Below are positions 1-5,431 of a stretch of DNA of 5,431 nt, one piece after another (within the stretch, counting starts at the first letter, position 1; every line of letters starts with the position of its first letter). The notes beneath the pieces were generated by a model. That model did no database searches. It saw only the letters and a list, made by a program, of their open reading frames with translations, and had not been told where the DNA came from. The stretch covers positions 1 through 5,431 of the forward strand of contig CAMYNO010000256.1 in NCBI GenBank assembly GCA_947259815.1. The letters are read 5' to 3'. Both the position numbers and the translations under genes were made by a program. Origin of the DNA: an uncultured Parvularculaceae bacterium (GTDB lineage Bacteria > Pseudomonadota > Alphaproteobacteria > Caulobacterales > Parvularculaceae).

Positions 1-378
1 CCCCAGTTCGATCTTCGCGATGCCTCTATCGTTGAAATATAGGCGCAACGGTACAAGCGTGAAGCCTTTCCGTTCAACCGCCTGCGCAAGCCGAGCGATC
101 TCCCTTTTGTGCAGGAGCATCTTGCGCTTTCTTTTGGGCTCGTGATTTTCACGGTTGCCGGCTGAGTATTCCGGTATATTGGCGTTAATCAGCCAGATGG
201 CGCCGTCCTCCGGCGCCGCATAGCTTTCGGCGATATTCGCCTTGCCTTCCCGCAACGCCTTAACTTCCGTGCCGGTCAGCATAAGGCCGGCCTCGACCCG
301 CTCATTGATATGATAGTCGAAGCGGGCGCGGCGGTTTTCAGCGACCACTTTTTGTTTCGCGTCCGGTTTGGGGGCCAT
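1..378 (-). CDS. smpB: SsrA-binding protein SmpB (C-terminus cut off by window edge)
   Basis: SmpB binds tmRNA (SsrA) and delivers it to stalled ribosomes for trans-translation, which frees the ribosome and tags the unfinished peptide; it acts in the cytoplasm. Reading the minus strand from the ATG at 378-376 gives 126 uninterrupted codons to the window edge. The usual length is about 150-160 residues, so roughly 30 C-terminal residues, including the basic tail that reaches into the ribosome, lie outside. Family signatures visible are ENRRARFDY (residues 14-22), the [19 protein letters not shown] segment (31-49) and the basic [12 protein letters not shown] segment (83-94). The start is placed by the conserved N-terminus and by overlap with the upstream dapA stop as TGATG (380-376). 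No strong Shine-Dalgarno precedes it, which fits translational coupling to dapA. Identification is secure; only the missing end is unknown. Confidence 0.96.
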   Translation of the reverse strand, partial: MAPKPDAKQKVVAENRRARFDYHINERVEAGLMLTGTEVKALREGKANIAESYAAPEDGAIWLINANIPEYSAGNRENHEPKRKRKMLLHKREIARLAQAVERKGFTLVPLRLYFNDRGIAKIELG

Positions 379-1259
379 CAGCCGATCAGGTCCAGGCCCT
401 TCAACGCCGCACGGACTTTCGCCTGCGCCGCTTCCGAGGCTTCCACCAAGGGAAGGCGCACATCAGGCGTGCATAGTCCTAATAGCGAAAGCGCATATTT
501 AGCCGGCCCAGGCGAGGAATCCGAAAACAGCGCCTGATGAAGCGGCGCCAACATATCCTGCAACTTGAGTGCGCGCGCATAGTCGCCTTTCAGCGCCGCC
601 TCCTGCATCGCAGCGCATTGCGCCGGCGCGATATTCGACGTGACAGAGATACAACCGATACCGCCCATCGCATTATAACCCACCGCCGTCATGTCCTCAC
701 CGGAGAGTTGAATGAACCCATCCTGACATTGCCAGCGCTGCAACGCGACGCGCGGAAGATCGCCTGTCGCATCCTTGACCCCAACGATGCGCGGCAACTC
801 CGATAGCACCGCAAGCGATTCAACAGAGATATTCACAGCCGTCCGCGCCGGAATATTGTAAATAATGATCGGAATATCCGTTGCCGCGTGAAGCGCTTCG
901 TAGTGGGCGATAACGCCGACCTGGTTCGGGCGGTTGTAGTAGCCCGTTACCGCAAGCAGCGCATCGGCGCCGAAATCCTGCGCACGTTTGGCGATGGATA
1001 TTGCATAGGCGGTATCATTAGCGCCGGCACCGGCAATCACCGGAACCCGTCCCGCGGCGGTCTTGATGCACAGCCGGATGACCTGCTCATGTTCGTCGTC
1101 CGTCAGCGTCGCTGATTCGCCGGTCGTACCGACCGGGACCAACCCATGGGTGCCGGCCTCGATCTGACGCTCCACTAGCGAGCAAAACGCAGCTTCGTCC
1201 ACTTTGCCGTCCTGGAACGGCGTTACCAGCGCTGTTATTGACCCTTTAAGTTCTTTCAT
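378..1259 (-). CDS. dapA: 4-hydroxy-tetrahydrodipicolinate synthase DapA
   Basis: DapA condenses pyruvate with L-aspartate 4-semialdehyde, the first committed step towards meso-diaminopimelate and lysine, in the cytoplasm. The 293-residue product has normal family length and a TIM-barrel aldolase pattern. Catalytic residues can be placed by the Escherichia coli enzyme: GTTGES at 44-49 (Thr45/Thr46), GYYNRP at 106-111 (Tyr108), YNIPART at 134-140 (Tyr134, and Arg139 for the semialdehyde carboxylate) and VKDATGD at 161-167, with Lys162 as the Schiff-base lysine. The start [15 protein letters not shown] matches the usual N-terminus. In the lysine-inhibition site, His57 and Asn81 are kept, but the positions of E. 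coli His53 and Glu84 are Asp54 and Tyr85. The gene is followed by smpB with a one-base overlap and faces away from slt. Related N-acetylneuraminate lyase-type enzymes share the fold, but the motifs and context favour DapA. Confidence 0.95.
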   Translation of the reverse strand: MKELKGSITALVTPFQDGKVDEAAFCSLVERQIEAGTHGLVPVGTTGESATLTDDEHEQVIRLCIKTAAGRVPVIAGAGANDTAYAISIAKRAQDFGADALLAVTGYYNRPNQVGVIAHYEALHAATDIPIIIYNIPARTAVNISVESLAVLSELPRIVGVKDATGDLPRVALQRWQCQDGFIQLSGEDMTAVGYNAMGGIGCISVTSNIAPAQCAAMQEAALKGDYARALKLQDMLAPLHQALFSDSSPGPAKYALSLLGLCTPDVRLPLVEASEAAQAKVRAALKGLDLIG

Positions 1260-1286
1260 GGCTTCATTTTTCTGAAATGTAATCGT

Positions 1287-1315
1287 TGGATAGACCTACG
1301 GCGCAGGATCATCAA
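1287..1315 (-). promoter_or_regulatory. Candidate dapA-smpB promoter
   Basis: On the minus strand TTGATG (1315-1310) is followed after exactly 17 bases by TATCCA (1292-1287). This is a sigma-70-like arrangement with four of six consensus bases in the -35 and three of six in the -10. A transcript would start near 1280, giving a leader of roughly 20 bases before the dapA ATG at 1259. The match is weak and rests only on hexamers and spacing. Confidence 0.3.
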
Positions 1316-1420
1316 GCACCAGCCGGTTCTGCTACGATCCAGTTTGGGCTAAACTATGGTGAACGGTGCACGAAATTTGCTCTAAGATAGCACCGAGTGT
1401 TGATAGAAAGCGCCGCCGTT

Positions 1421-1424
1421 GGAG
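1421..1424 (+). promoter_or_regulatory. Shine-Dalgarno GGAG deciding the slt start
   Basis: GGAG ends eight bases before the ATG at 1433. It supports this ATG over the in-frame GTG at 1397, which lies twelve codons further upstream and would place a non-signal-like stretch (MLIESAAVGVTR) before the signal peptide. Confidence 0.7.
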
Positions 1425-1432
1425 TCACGCGT

Positions 1433-4273
1433 ATGATCGGGTTTTGGGGGAAACGAACAGGTGTTTGCCTCTTTGTTGCGTTTATCACGGCGTTTGCCGG
1501 CGCGGCTGGGGCAGTCTCGACGCCGCGTGTAAAACCGCCGGCGCCCGGACCGGAATTTCTCAGCCGGCTAGACCACGCTCGCCTTCTCACCGTTCATCAG
1601 GCTCTTGAGCGCAAGGAATTCTCCCTTGCCCGCGCAGAGACGAAATTCATCGACGACCCAACCGCAAAAAGCCTTGGCGACTGGCTATACTTCATGGCGA
1701 AGGACTCAAGCGTCAATTTAGAGGAGGCAGCCGCTTTTCTTGATGCGCATCCAGACTGGCCGGCGACCGACCGAATTCAATCTTTTGTCGAAAGTCGGAT
1801 CTCCAGCGAAGATGCGCCCGACAGGATTCTTGCTTTTTTTGCCGCCCGCCAACCAAGAACCGGCGATGGGAAAATCCAGCTCGCGCGCGCCTTGTTATCA
1901 AAAGGGCGCGGCGACGAGGCGACCGCACTCATCCGCGATGCGTGGATAAATCATAATTTCACGGTCTCTGAAGAGCGCAAAATTCTGCGCGCCTATAAAT
2001 CGCGATTGCGGTCCGAAGATCACGCCGCCCGTGTCGATCGTCTTTTGTGGGCCATTCAGGTCACCAATGCGCGCCGTACATTTCCTTATCTTTCGAGCAA
2101 GGATCGACGGATGGCGGAGGCGCGCGCTGCATTGCTTTTGCGCGCCGCGACTGCACCGCGATTATACCGCAACCTTCCGGAGGCCGAACGACTCGATTCC
2201 GGCGTTCTTCACGCGGCTGTTCGGTATTATCGGCGCACGGATCAACAAGACGCTGCTATTAAACTGGCGGCCCAAGCGCCGGACACCCCTGACGCCTTAC
2301 GCAATGGCGGGCGTTGGTGGACAGAGCGCCGCATCCTGGCGCAGTGGGCGCTCAAGGAAGGGCGTGCCTCCGACGCCTATCAGCTCGCTGCACATCATGG
2401 CGGGGCGGAGGGAACCCAATTTTCCGACGCGGAGTTCTTCGCCGGCTGGATCGCCTTGCGGTTTCTCAACCAGCCCGAAAGGGCAATGACGCATTTTGAG
2501 GCAATGACCGGCGCTGTCGCCACGCCGATATCGCTTTCGCGCGGATATTACTGGCTCGCCCGTGCGGCGTCAGCAGCCGGCGACGATGGTAAAGCAAGCG
2601 AGTTTTTCGACGCCGCGGCGAAACATCATTATTCATATTACGGACAACTCGCCGCCGAAGCGCTTGGCGGCGCCGCCGTTCAAAAACCGTTTGCGGCGCC
2701 GATTGAAGCCAGCGCAGAAGCAAAAGCACATTTTGCTTCGCGTCCCGCCGTCGCGGCGCTGCGCATGCTCGCCGATCTCGATCTTGACTACGAGTTTATG
2801 GTTTTCGCCTATCACATTGACGATCAGCTTGAGCAACCCGGTGAATTTGTCGAACTCGCCAAAATAACGAATGGCGAAGGCGCTCCTCACCTTACTGTCC
2901 GGGCTGGCAAAGTCGCGACCCAGCGCGGCGCCTTTGCCCCACATGTCGCATATCCAACAGTGTTCGTTCCCGATGAAGCGCGCGCCTTTGTGGCGCCGGA
3001 AATCATTCTCGGCCTTTCACGACAGGAAAGCGAATTTAATCCTCGCGCTTATTCCCGCGCCGGCGCGCGGGGCGTGATGCAGCTTATTCCGTCGACGGCG
3101 CAAATCACCGCCCGCAAGGAAGGGCTACCGTATCGCCGCTCCGCCCTGCTGGACGATCCGGTATACAATATGACGATTGGTTCAGCGCACCTGTCGCACT
3201 TGCTTGACCGCTTCGACGGATCGCTCGTCATGACATTTGCCGCCTATAACGCCGGCGCCCATCGCGCCGAACAATGGGCGGCCGATTTCGGCGATCCGCG
3301 CACCGGCGAGGTCGATCCGGTGGATTGGGTCGAATTGATCCCGTTTTCCGAGACCAGAAACTATGTGCAACGCGTCCTTGAAAATACGCAGGTATATCGC
3401 GGCCGGCTCAATCAGCGTGCAATTCCGGGCCGCTTAAGCGCAGACATCGAACGTGGCGGCCCAAGCGGGCGCATCGGCGCTTTACCGGAGCCGTCCAAAA
3501 GGCTTGCGGCCTTTTCCCAAACCAGAAATGGCCTCGGCCCACTCGCGGAACTGCCCGCGCAAACAGCGATCAAAGCCGCGAATTTTCGCAAGCAACGCCT
3601 TGCGGCAATGACACCGCCTCCAGCGCCAACGCTTTCTACCATCACAGCGCCAATCATCGAGCAGTCTGATCGCACAAAGAAAAACACACGACGCAATCGT
3701 CGAAGTAACAACCGCCGCACGCAGAAGCCAACGCCGGACCTCCCCGTCACCAAAGCACCTGCGGACCGCGAGGAAGAGACGGCGCCGTCGCCAATTGCTT
3801 TGCCACTCAATACAGCGTCCGGTTCAAAAACTGACAATATCGTTTCGTCAGGCGATGTTCCTGCGACCTCACCGGTAAGCGCCGGGCCCATTGAAGCTGT
3901 TTCTGACAGCGAAAATGTCGCCGAAGCGGCGAAGGATGTGCAGCCGGCTTCGAAACCGGACCCATTGGCGCGCCTTGTGGAAATATCGGTTGGCGACGCG
4001 AATGACCGGCAAGCGAAGAACGACTTCGCCGAAAAGGTCATCGAAAAGGCGTCAACGAGGCTCCAGATTGTTGATGAAGGCGACGCGCTTGCCGCTGCCA
4101 TCGTGCGCGGCCTCGAACAAATGGAAGCCGAAAACACCATCGATGACGAAGCATCTGTGACGGACTGCGTTGACGCCGCCGCTTATCTCGCTGGCGAAGA
4201 AGAAGAAGGCGCAGCGGCGCTCAATTCGCTGATGACGGCGCAATTACGCGGCGCCGACCCCTGCGGCGAATAA
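1433..4273 (+). CDS. slt: Periplasmic soluble lytic transglycosylase, Slt70-like, with long C-terminal extension
   Basis: Enzymes of this family cleave the MurNAc-GlcNAc bond of peptidoglycan without water, leaving 1,6-anhydro-MurNAc ends. From ATG 1433 the product is 946 residues. Residues 1-27 form a Sec signal peptide: Lys7-Arg8, a hydrophobic stretch, then AGA before Val28; there is no lipobox, so a soluble periplasmic protein is expected. Residues about 35-515 are helix-rich, like the ring-shaped alpha-superhelical domain of Slt70. The catalytic domain covers about 518-659: RQESEFNP with Glu532 as the likely general acid/base (E. coli Glu478), GARGVMQLIPSTA at 544-556, AAYNAG at 603-608 and PFSETRNYVQRV at 637-648. 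E. coli Slt70 is about 645 residues and ends near here; this protein has about 287 more. That tail is Pro/Ala/Ser/Thr- and charge-rich, with a basic cluster at 747-765, an acidic end and cysteines at 912 and 944. Enzyme class is secure; tail function is unknown. Confidence 0.93.
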   Translation: MIGFWGKRTGVCLFVAFITAFAGAAGAVSTPRVKPPAPGPEFLSRLDHARLLTVHQALERKEFSLARAETKFIDDPTAKSLGDWLYFMAKDSSVNLEEAAAFLDAHPDWPATDRIQSFVESRISSEDAPDRILAFFAARQPRTGDGKIQLARALLSKGRGDEATALIRDAWINHNFTVSEERKILRAYKSRLRSEDHAARVDRLLWAIQVTNARRTFPYLSSKDRRMAEARAALLLRAATAPRLYRNLPEAERLDSGVLHAAVRYYRRTDQQDAAIKLAAQAPDTPDALRNGGRWWTERRILAQWALKEGRASDAYQLAAHHGGAEGTQFSDAEFFAGWIALRFLNQPERAMTHFEAMTGAVATPISLSRGYYWLARAASAAGDDGKASEFFDAAAKHHYSYYGQLAAEALGGAAVQKPFAAPIEASAEAKAHFASRPAVAALRMLADLDLDYEFMVFAYHIDDQLEQPGEFVELAKITNGEGAPHLTVRAGKVATQRGAFAPHVAYPTVFVPDEARAFVAPEIILGLSRQESEFNPRAYSRAGARGVMQLIPSTAQITARKEGLPYRRSALLDDPVYNMTIGSAHLSHLLDRFDGSLVMTFAAYNAGAHRAEQWAADFGDPRTGEVDPVDWVELIPFSETRNYVQRVLENTQVYRGRLNQRAIPGRLSADIERGGPSGRIGALPEPSKRLAAFSQTRNGLGPLAELPAQTAIKAANFRKQRLAAMTPPPAPTLSTITAPIIEQSDRTKKNTRRNRRSNNRRTQKPTPDLPVTKAPADREEETAPSPIALPLNTASGSKTDNIVSSGDVPATSPVSAGPIEAVSDSENVAEAAKDVQPASKPDPLARLVEISVGDANDRQAKNDFAEKVIEKASTRLQIVDEGDALAAAIVRGLEQMEAENTIDDEASVTDCVDAAAYLAGEEEEGAAALNSLMTAQLRGADPCGE

Positions 4274-4337
4274 AAGACGCAGCCAGCCCGAGTTGAAATC
4301 CTTGCCATTGAAGCAGTTTGAGGGCATGACCGGCGGC

Positions 4338-4428
4338 GGAGACGTGGCCGAGTGGTCGAAGGCGCTCCCCTGCTAAGGGAGTATACCCCAAAAGGGTATC
4401 GAGGGTTCGAATCCCTTCGTCTCCGCCA
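4338..4428 (+). tRNA. tRNA-Ser(GCT), reading AGC/AGU codons
   Basis: A complete class II tRNA folds by eye. The acceptor stem is GGAGACG (4338-4344) with CGTCTCC (4418-4424). The anticodon stem CTCCC/GGGAG (4365-4369 and 4377-4381) encloses loop CTGCTAA with anticodon GCT at 4372-4374. A long variable arm pairs TACCC with GGGTA, which is typical of serine tRNAs. The T arm is GAGGG-TTCGAAT-CCCTT (4401-4417). The discriminator base is G4425, and CCA (4426-4428) is encoded in the DNA. It lies 64 bases after slt, in the same direction. No clear terminator separates them, and I saw no strong hairpin plus T-run directly after the tRNA. Confidence 0.98.
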
Positions 4429-4610
4429 GAAAGCCGCATAATTGATCCTGCGCAAAAACCGAGCGGTGCGGACCGAACGCCCGGTTCAAACCGCCGTTTC
4501 CACTCACAGATTTAGCTGTCAGTTTCTGTCGCGACCATGCTCATCCTGCCATATGGTGACGCCCTATTCTGAATACCGGCGCACGAGCAACACTCAGGCG
4601 AAAATATTCC
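4429..4610. other. Intergenic region between tRNA-Ser and the AtuA-family gene
   Basis: These 182 bases contain no supported gene; the plus-strand open frame here (4442-4777) runs into the AtuA-family gene in another frame and has no family resemblance. The promoter of the downstream gene should lie here, but I cannot place convincing -35/-10 hexamers. The only structure seen is a palindrome CCATATGG (4549-4556), part of a looser inverted pair ACCAT (4534-4538) / ATGGT (4553-4557). A weak Shine-Dalgarno-like AGGCG (4596-4600) lies ten bases before the ATG at 4611. Confidence 0.5.
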
Positions 4611-5431
4611 ATGACGAAAGAGAAAATACGCATCGGCGGCGCCAGCGGCTATTGGGGCGACAGCGATATGGTGCTGCCGCAGCTGCTTCGATCAGGCGAG
4701 ATCGACTACGCCGTGTTCGACTATCTGGCGGAAGTAACCATGTCGATCATGGCGCGGGCGCGCCAGAAAAACCCTGATGCCGGTTACGCAACGGATTTTG
4801 TGACCAATGTGATGGCGCCCACCCTCAAAACCATTGCGGCGCAGGGCGTGAAAATCCTTTCTAACGCCGGAGGCGTCAATCCGAATGCTTGCGCGGAAGA
4901 AATTCGCAGGCTGATTAAAGCGGCGGGCCTGGACTTGAAAGTCGCCGTGGTCTGCGGCGACGACATAACGGATCGCGCAGACGAATTACGCAATACGGAA
5001 GAAATGTTTTCGGGCGACCCGTTTCCAGGCCCGACCGCGGTTGCAAGCATCAACGCCTATCTCGGTGCTTTTCCGATAGCAGAGGCGCTCAAACGCGGCG
5101 CCGATATTGTCATAACCGGGCGCTGTGTTGACAGCGCCCTCACCCTCGCCGCCTGCATTCATGAGTTTGGCTGGGGCCCGCAGGACTGGGACTTACTCGC
5201 CACCGGAAGCCTTGCGGGACACATTATCGAGTGCGGCGCACAAGCATGCGGCGGTAACTTCACCGATTGGGAGCGCGTCGCCGACAAGTTACATGAAGTT
5301 GGCTACCCCATCGCAGAAATGACAAGCGATGGGGGTATCGAAATCAGTAAACCCGCCGCGACCGGCGGCGAGGTTTCCGTCGGCACGGTTGCGGAGCAAA
5401 TGCTTTATGAAACCGGCGATCCGCGCGCATA
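4611..5431 (+). CDS. AtuA/DUF1446-family protein (C-terminus cut off by window edge)
   Basis: From ATG 4611 the frame stays open for 273 codons and runs off the right edge. It matches the DUF1446 family (acyclic terpene utilization AtuA): IRIGGASGYWGDS at residues 6-18, LSNAGGVNP at 83-91, a GRCVDSAL segment at 170-177 and HIIECGAQACGGNFTDW at 204-220. Full-length relatives as I recall them are near 600 residues, so about half may be missing. AtuA is needed for growth of Pseudomonas on citronellol and geraniol, and relatives sit beside acyl-CoA carboxylases and dehydrogenases; the reaction itself is not established to my knowledge. No signal peptide is seen, so the protein is probably cytoplasmic. 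The conserved IRIGGASG motif six codons in supports the start, and no alternative start codon lies just upstream; the ribosome site is weak. Family assignment is confident. The substrate is unknown, so no gene symbol is given. Confidence 0.88.
   Translation, partial: MTKEKIRIGGASGYWGDSDMVLPQLLRSGEIDYAVFDYLAEVTMSIMARARQKNPDAGYATDFVTNVMAPTLKTIAAQGVKILSNAGGVNPNACAEEIRRLIKAAGLDLKVAVVCGDDITDRADELRNTEEMFSGDPFPGPTAVASINAYLGAFPIAEALKRGADIVITGRCVDSALTLAACIHEFGWGPQDWDLLATGSLAGHIIECGAQACGGNFTDWERVADKLHEVGYPIAEMTSDGGIEISKPAATGGEVSVGTVAEQMLYETGDPRA

Larger units (their letters stand above)
1260..1432. promoter_or_regulatory. Divergent dapA / slt intergenic region
   Basis: This 173-base gap lies between the divergent starts of dapA (minus) and slt (plus), so it should contain both promoters. 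No gene is supported inside it. For slt, a TAAGAT (1383-1388) or TAAACT hexamer (starting at 1350) could serve as a -10, but neither has a convincing -35 at the right distance, so I do not assign that promoter. No clear operator, riboswitch or attenuator structure was seen by eye. Confidence 0.6.

Noticed and set aside
1256..1267. Three-codon mini-frame ATG AAG CCA TGA on the minus strand overlapping the dapA start
   Set aside because: Its stop overlaps the dapA ATG, which could suggest a leader, but it has no lysine run, no ribosome site and no attenuator hairpins; most likely chance.
1397..1432. Upstream GTG start for slt giving 12 more residues
   Set aside because: The ATG at 1433 has GGAG at good spacing and starts a canonical signal peptide directly; the upstream extension has neither.
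1835..1841. Run of seven T within slt as a slippage or frameshift site
   Set aside because: The frame reads through normally as Phe-Phe within the helical domain and no alternative product is suggested.
2650..2672. GC-rich inverted repeat (CGCCGCC / GGCGGCG) inside slt
   Set aside because: It lies within a well-supported coding region and reflects alanine/glycine codons in a high-GC genome; there is no T-run to make a terminator.
3412..4140. 242-residue open frame on the minus strand inside the slt tail
   Set aside because: It lies opposite the real slt frame, in high-GC biased sequence where long antisense frames arise by chance. The translation is low-complexity and matches no family I recognise.
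4261..4282. CTGCG / CGCAG inverted pair around the slt stop as a terminator
   Set aside because: The stem is only five pairs with a 12-base loop and there is no T-run, so termination is not supported.
4183..4455. Two minus-strand open frames across the tRNA (containing GDEGIRTLDTLLGYTPLAGERLRPL and RRRDSNPRYPFG-like words)
   Set aside because: These are antisense translations of the tRNA-Ser gene. This word pattern is a well-known false protein in databases, and the tRNA explains the sequence conservation.

Overview
The window looks like chromosomal DNA of an alphaproteobacterium. It has high GC and is rich in GGCGCC-type words. It carries the smpB-dapA pair with a divergently oriented soluble lytic transglycosylase, a neighbourhood I recall from alphaproteobacterial chromosomes. 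The assignment is inferred from gene order and protein sequence only; I could not run a search.

Layout. From the left edge to 1259, on the minus strand, lie dapA (lysine/peptidoglycan precursor synthesis) and, directly downstream, smpB (tmRNA ribosome rescue), cut by the window start. The dapA stop and smpB start share a base (TGATG), so the two are almost certainly one transcript with coupled translation. From 1260 to 1432 there is a divergent intergenic region that should hold promoters for both directions. From 1433 to 4273, on the plus strand, lies a periplasmic Slt70-like lytic transglycosylase. Its usual core is followed by an unusual tail of about 287 residues that is compositionally biased. 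From 4338 to 4428 is a tRNA-Ser with anticodon GCT and an encoded CCA end. From 4611 to the right edge is the N-terminal part of an AtuA/DUF1446-family protein, cut by the window end.

How it works together. DapA supplies the pathway to meso-diaminopimelate, the peptidoglycan cross-linking residue, while Slt cleaves peptidoglycan glycan strands, so the divergent pair sits on the building and remodelling sides of the cell wall. SmpB and tRNA-Ser are translation housekeeping. The AtuA-like gene is probably the start of a separate catabolic module for acyclic terpenes, branched-chain compounds or related acyl-CoAs, which continues outside the window.

No mobile element, CRISPR array or phage gene is visible. 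I found no clearly new system. The most noteworthy points are the long tail of the lytic transglycosylase, two substitutions in the DapA lysine-feedback site, and the family membership of the truncated last gene, whose biochemistry is poorly defined.
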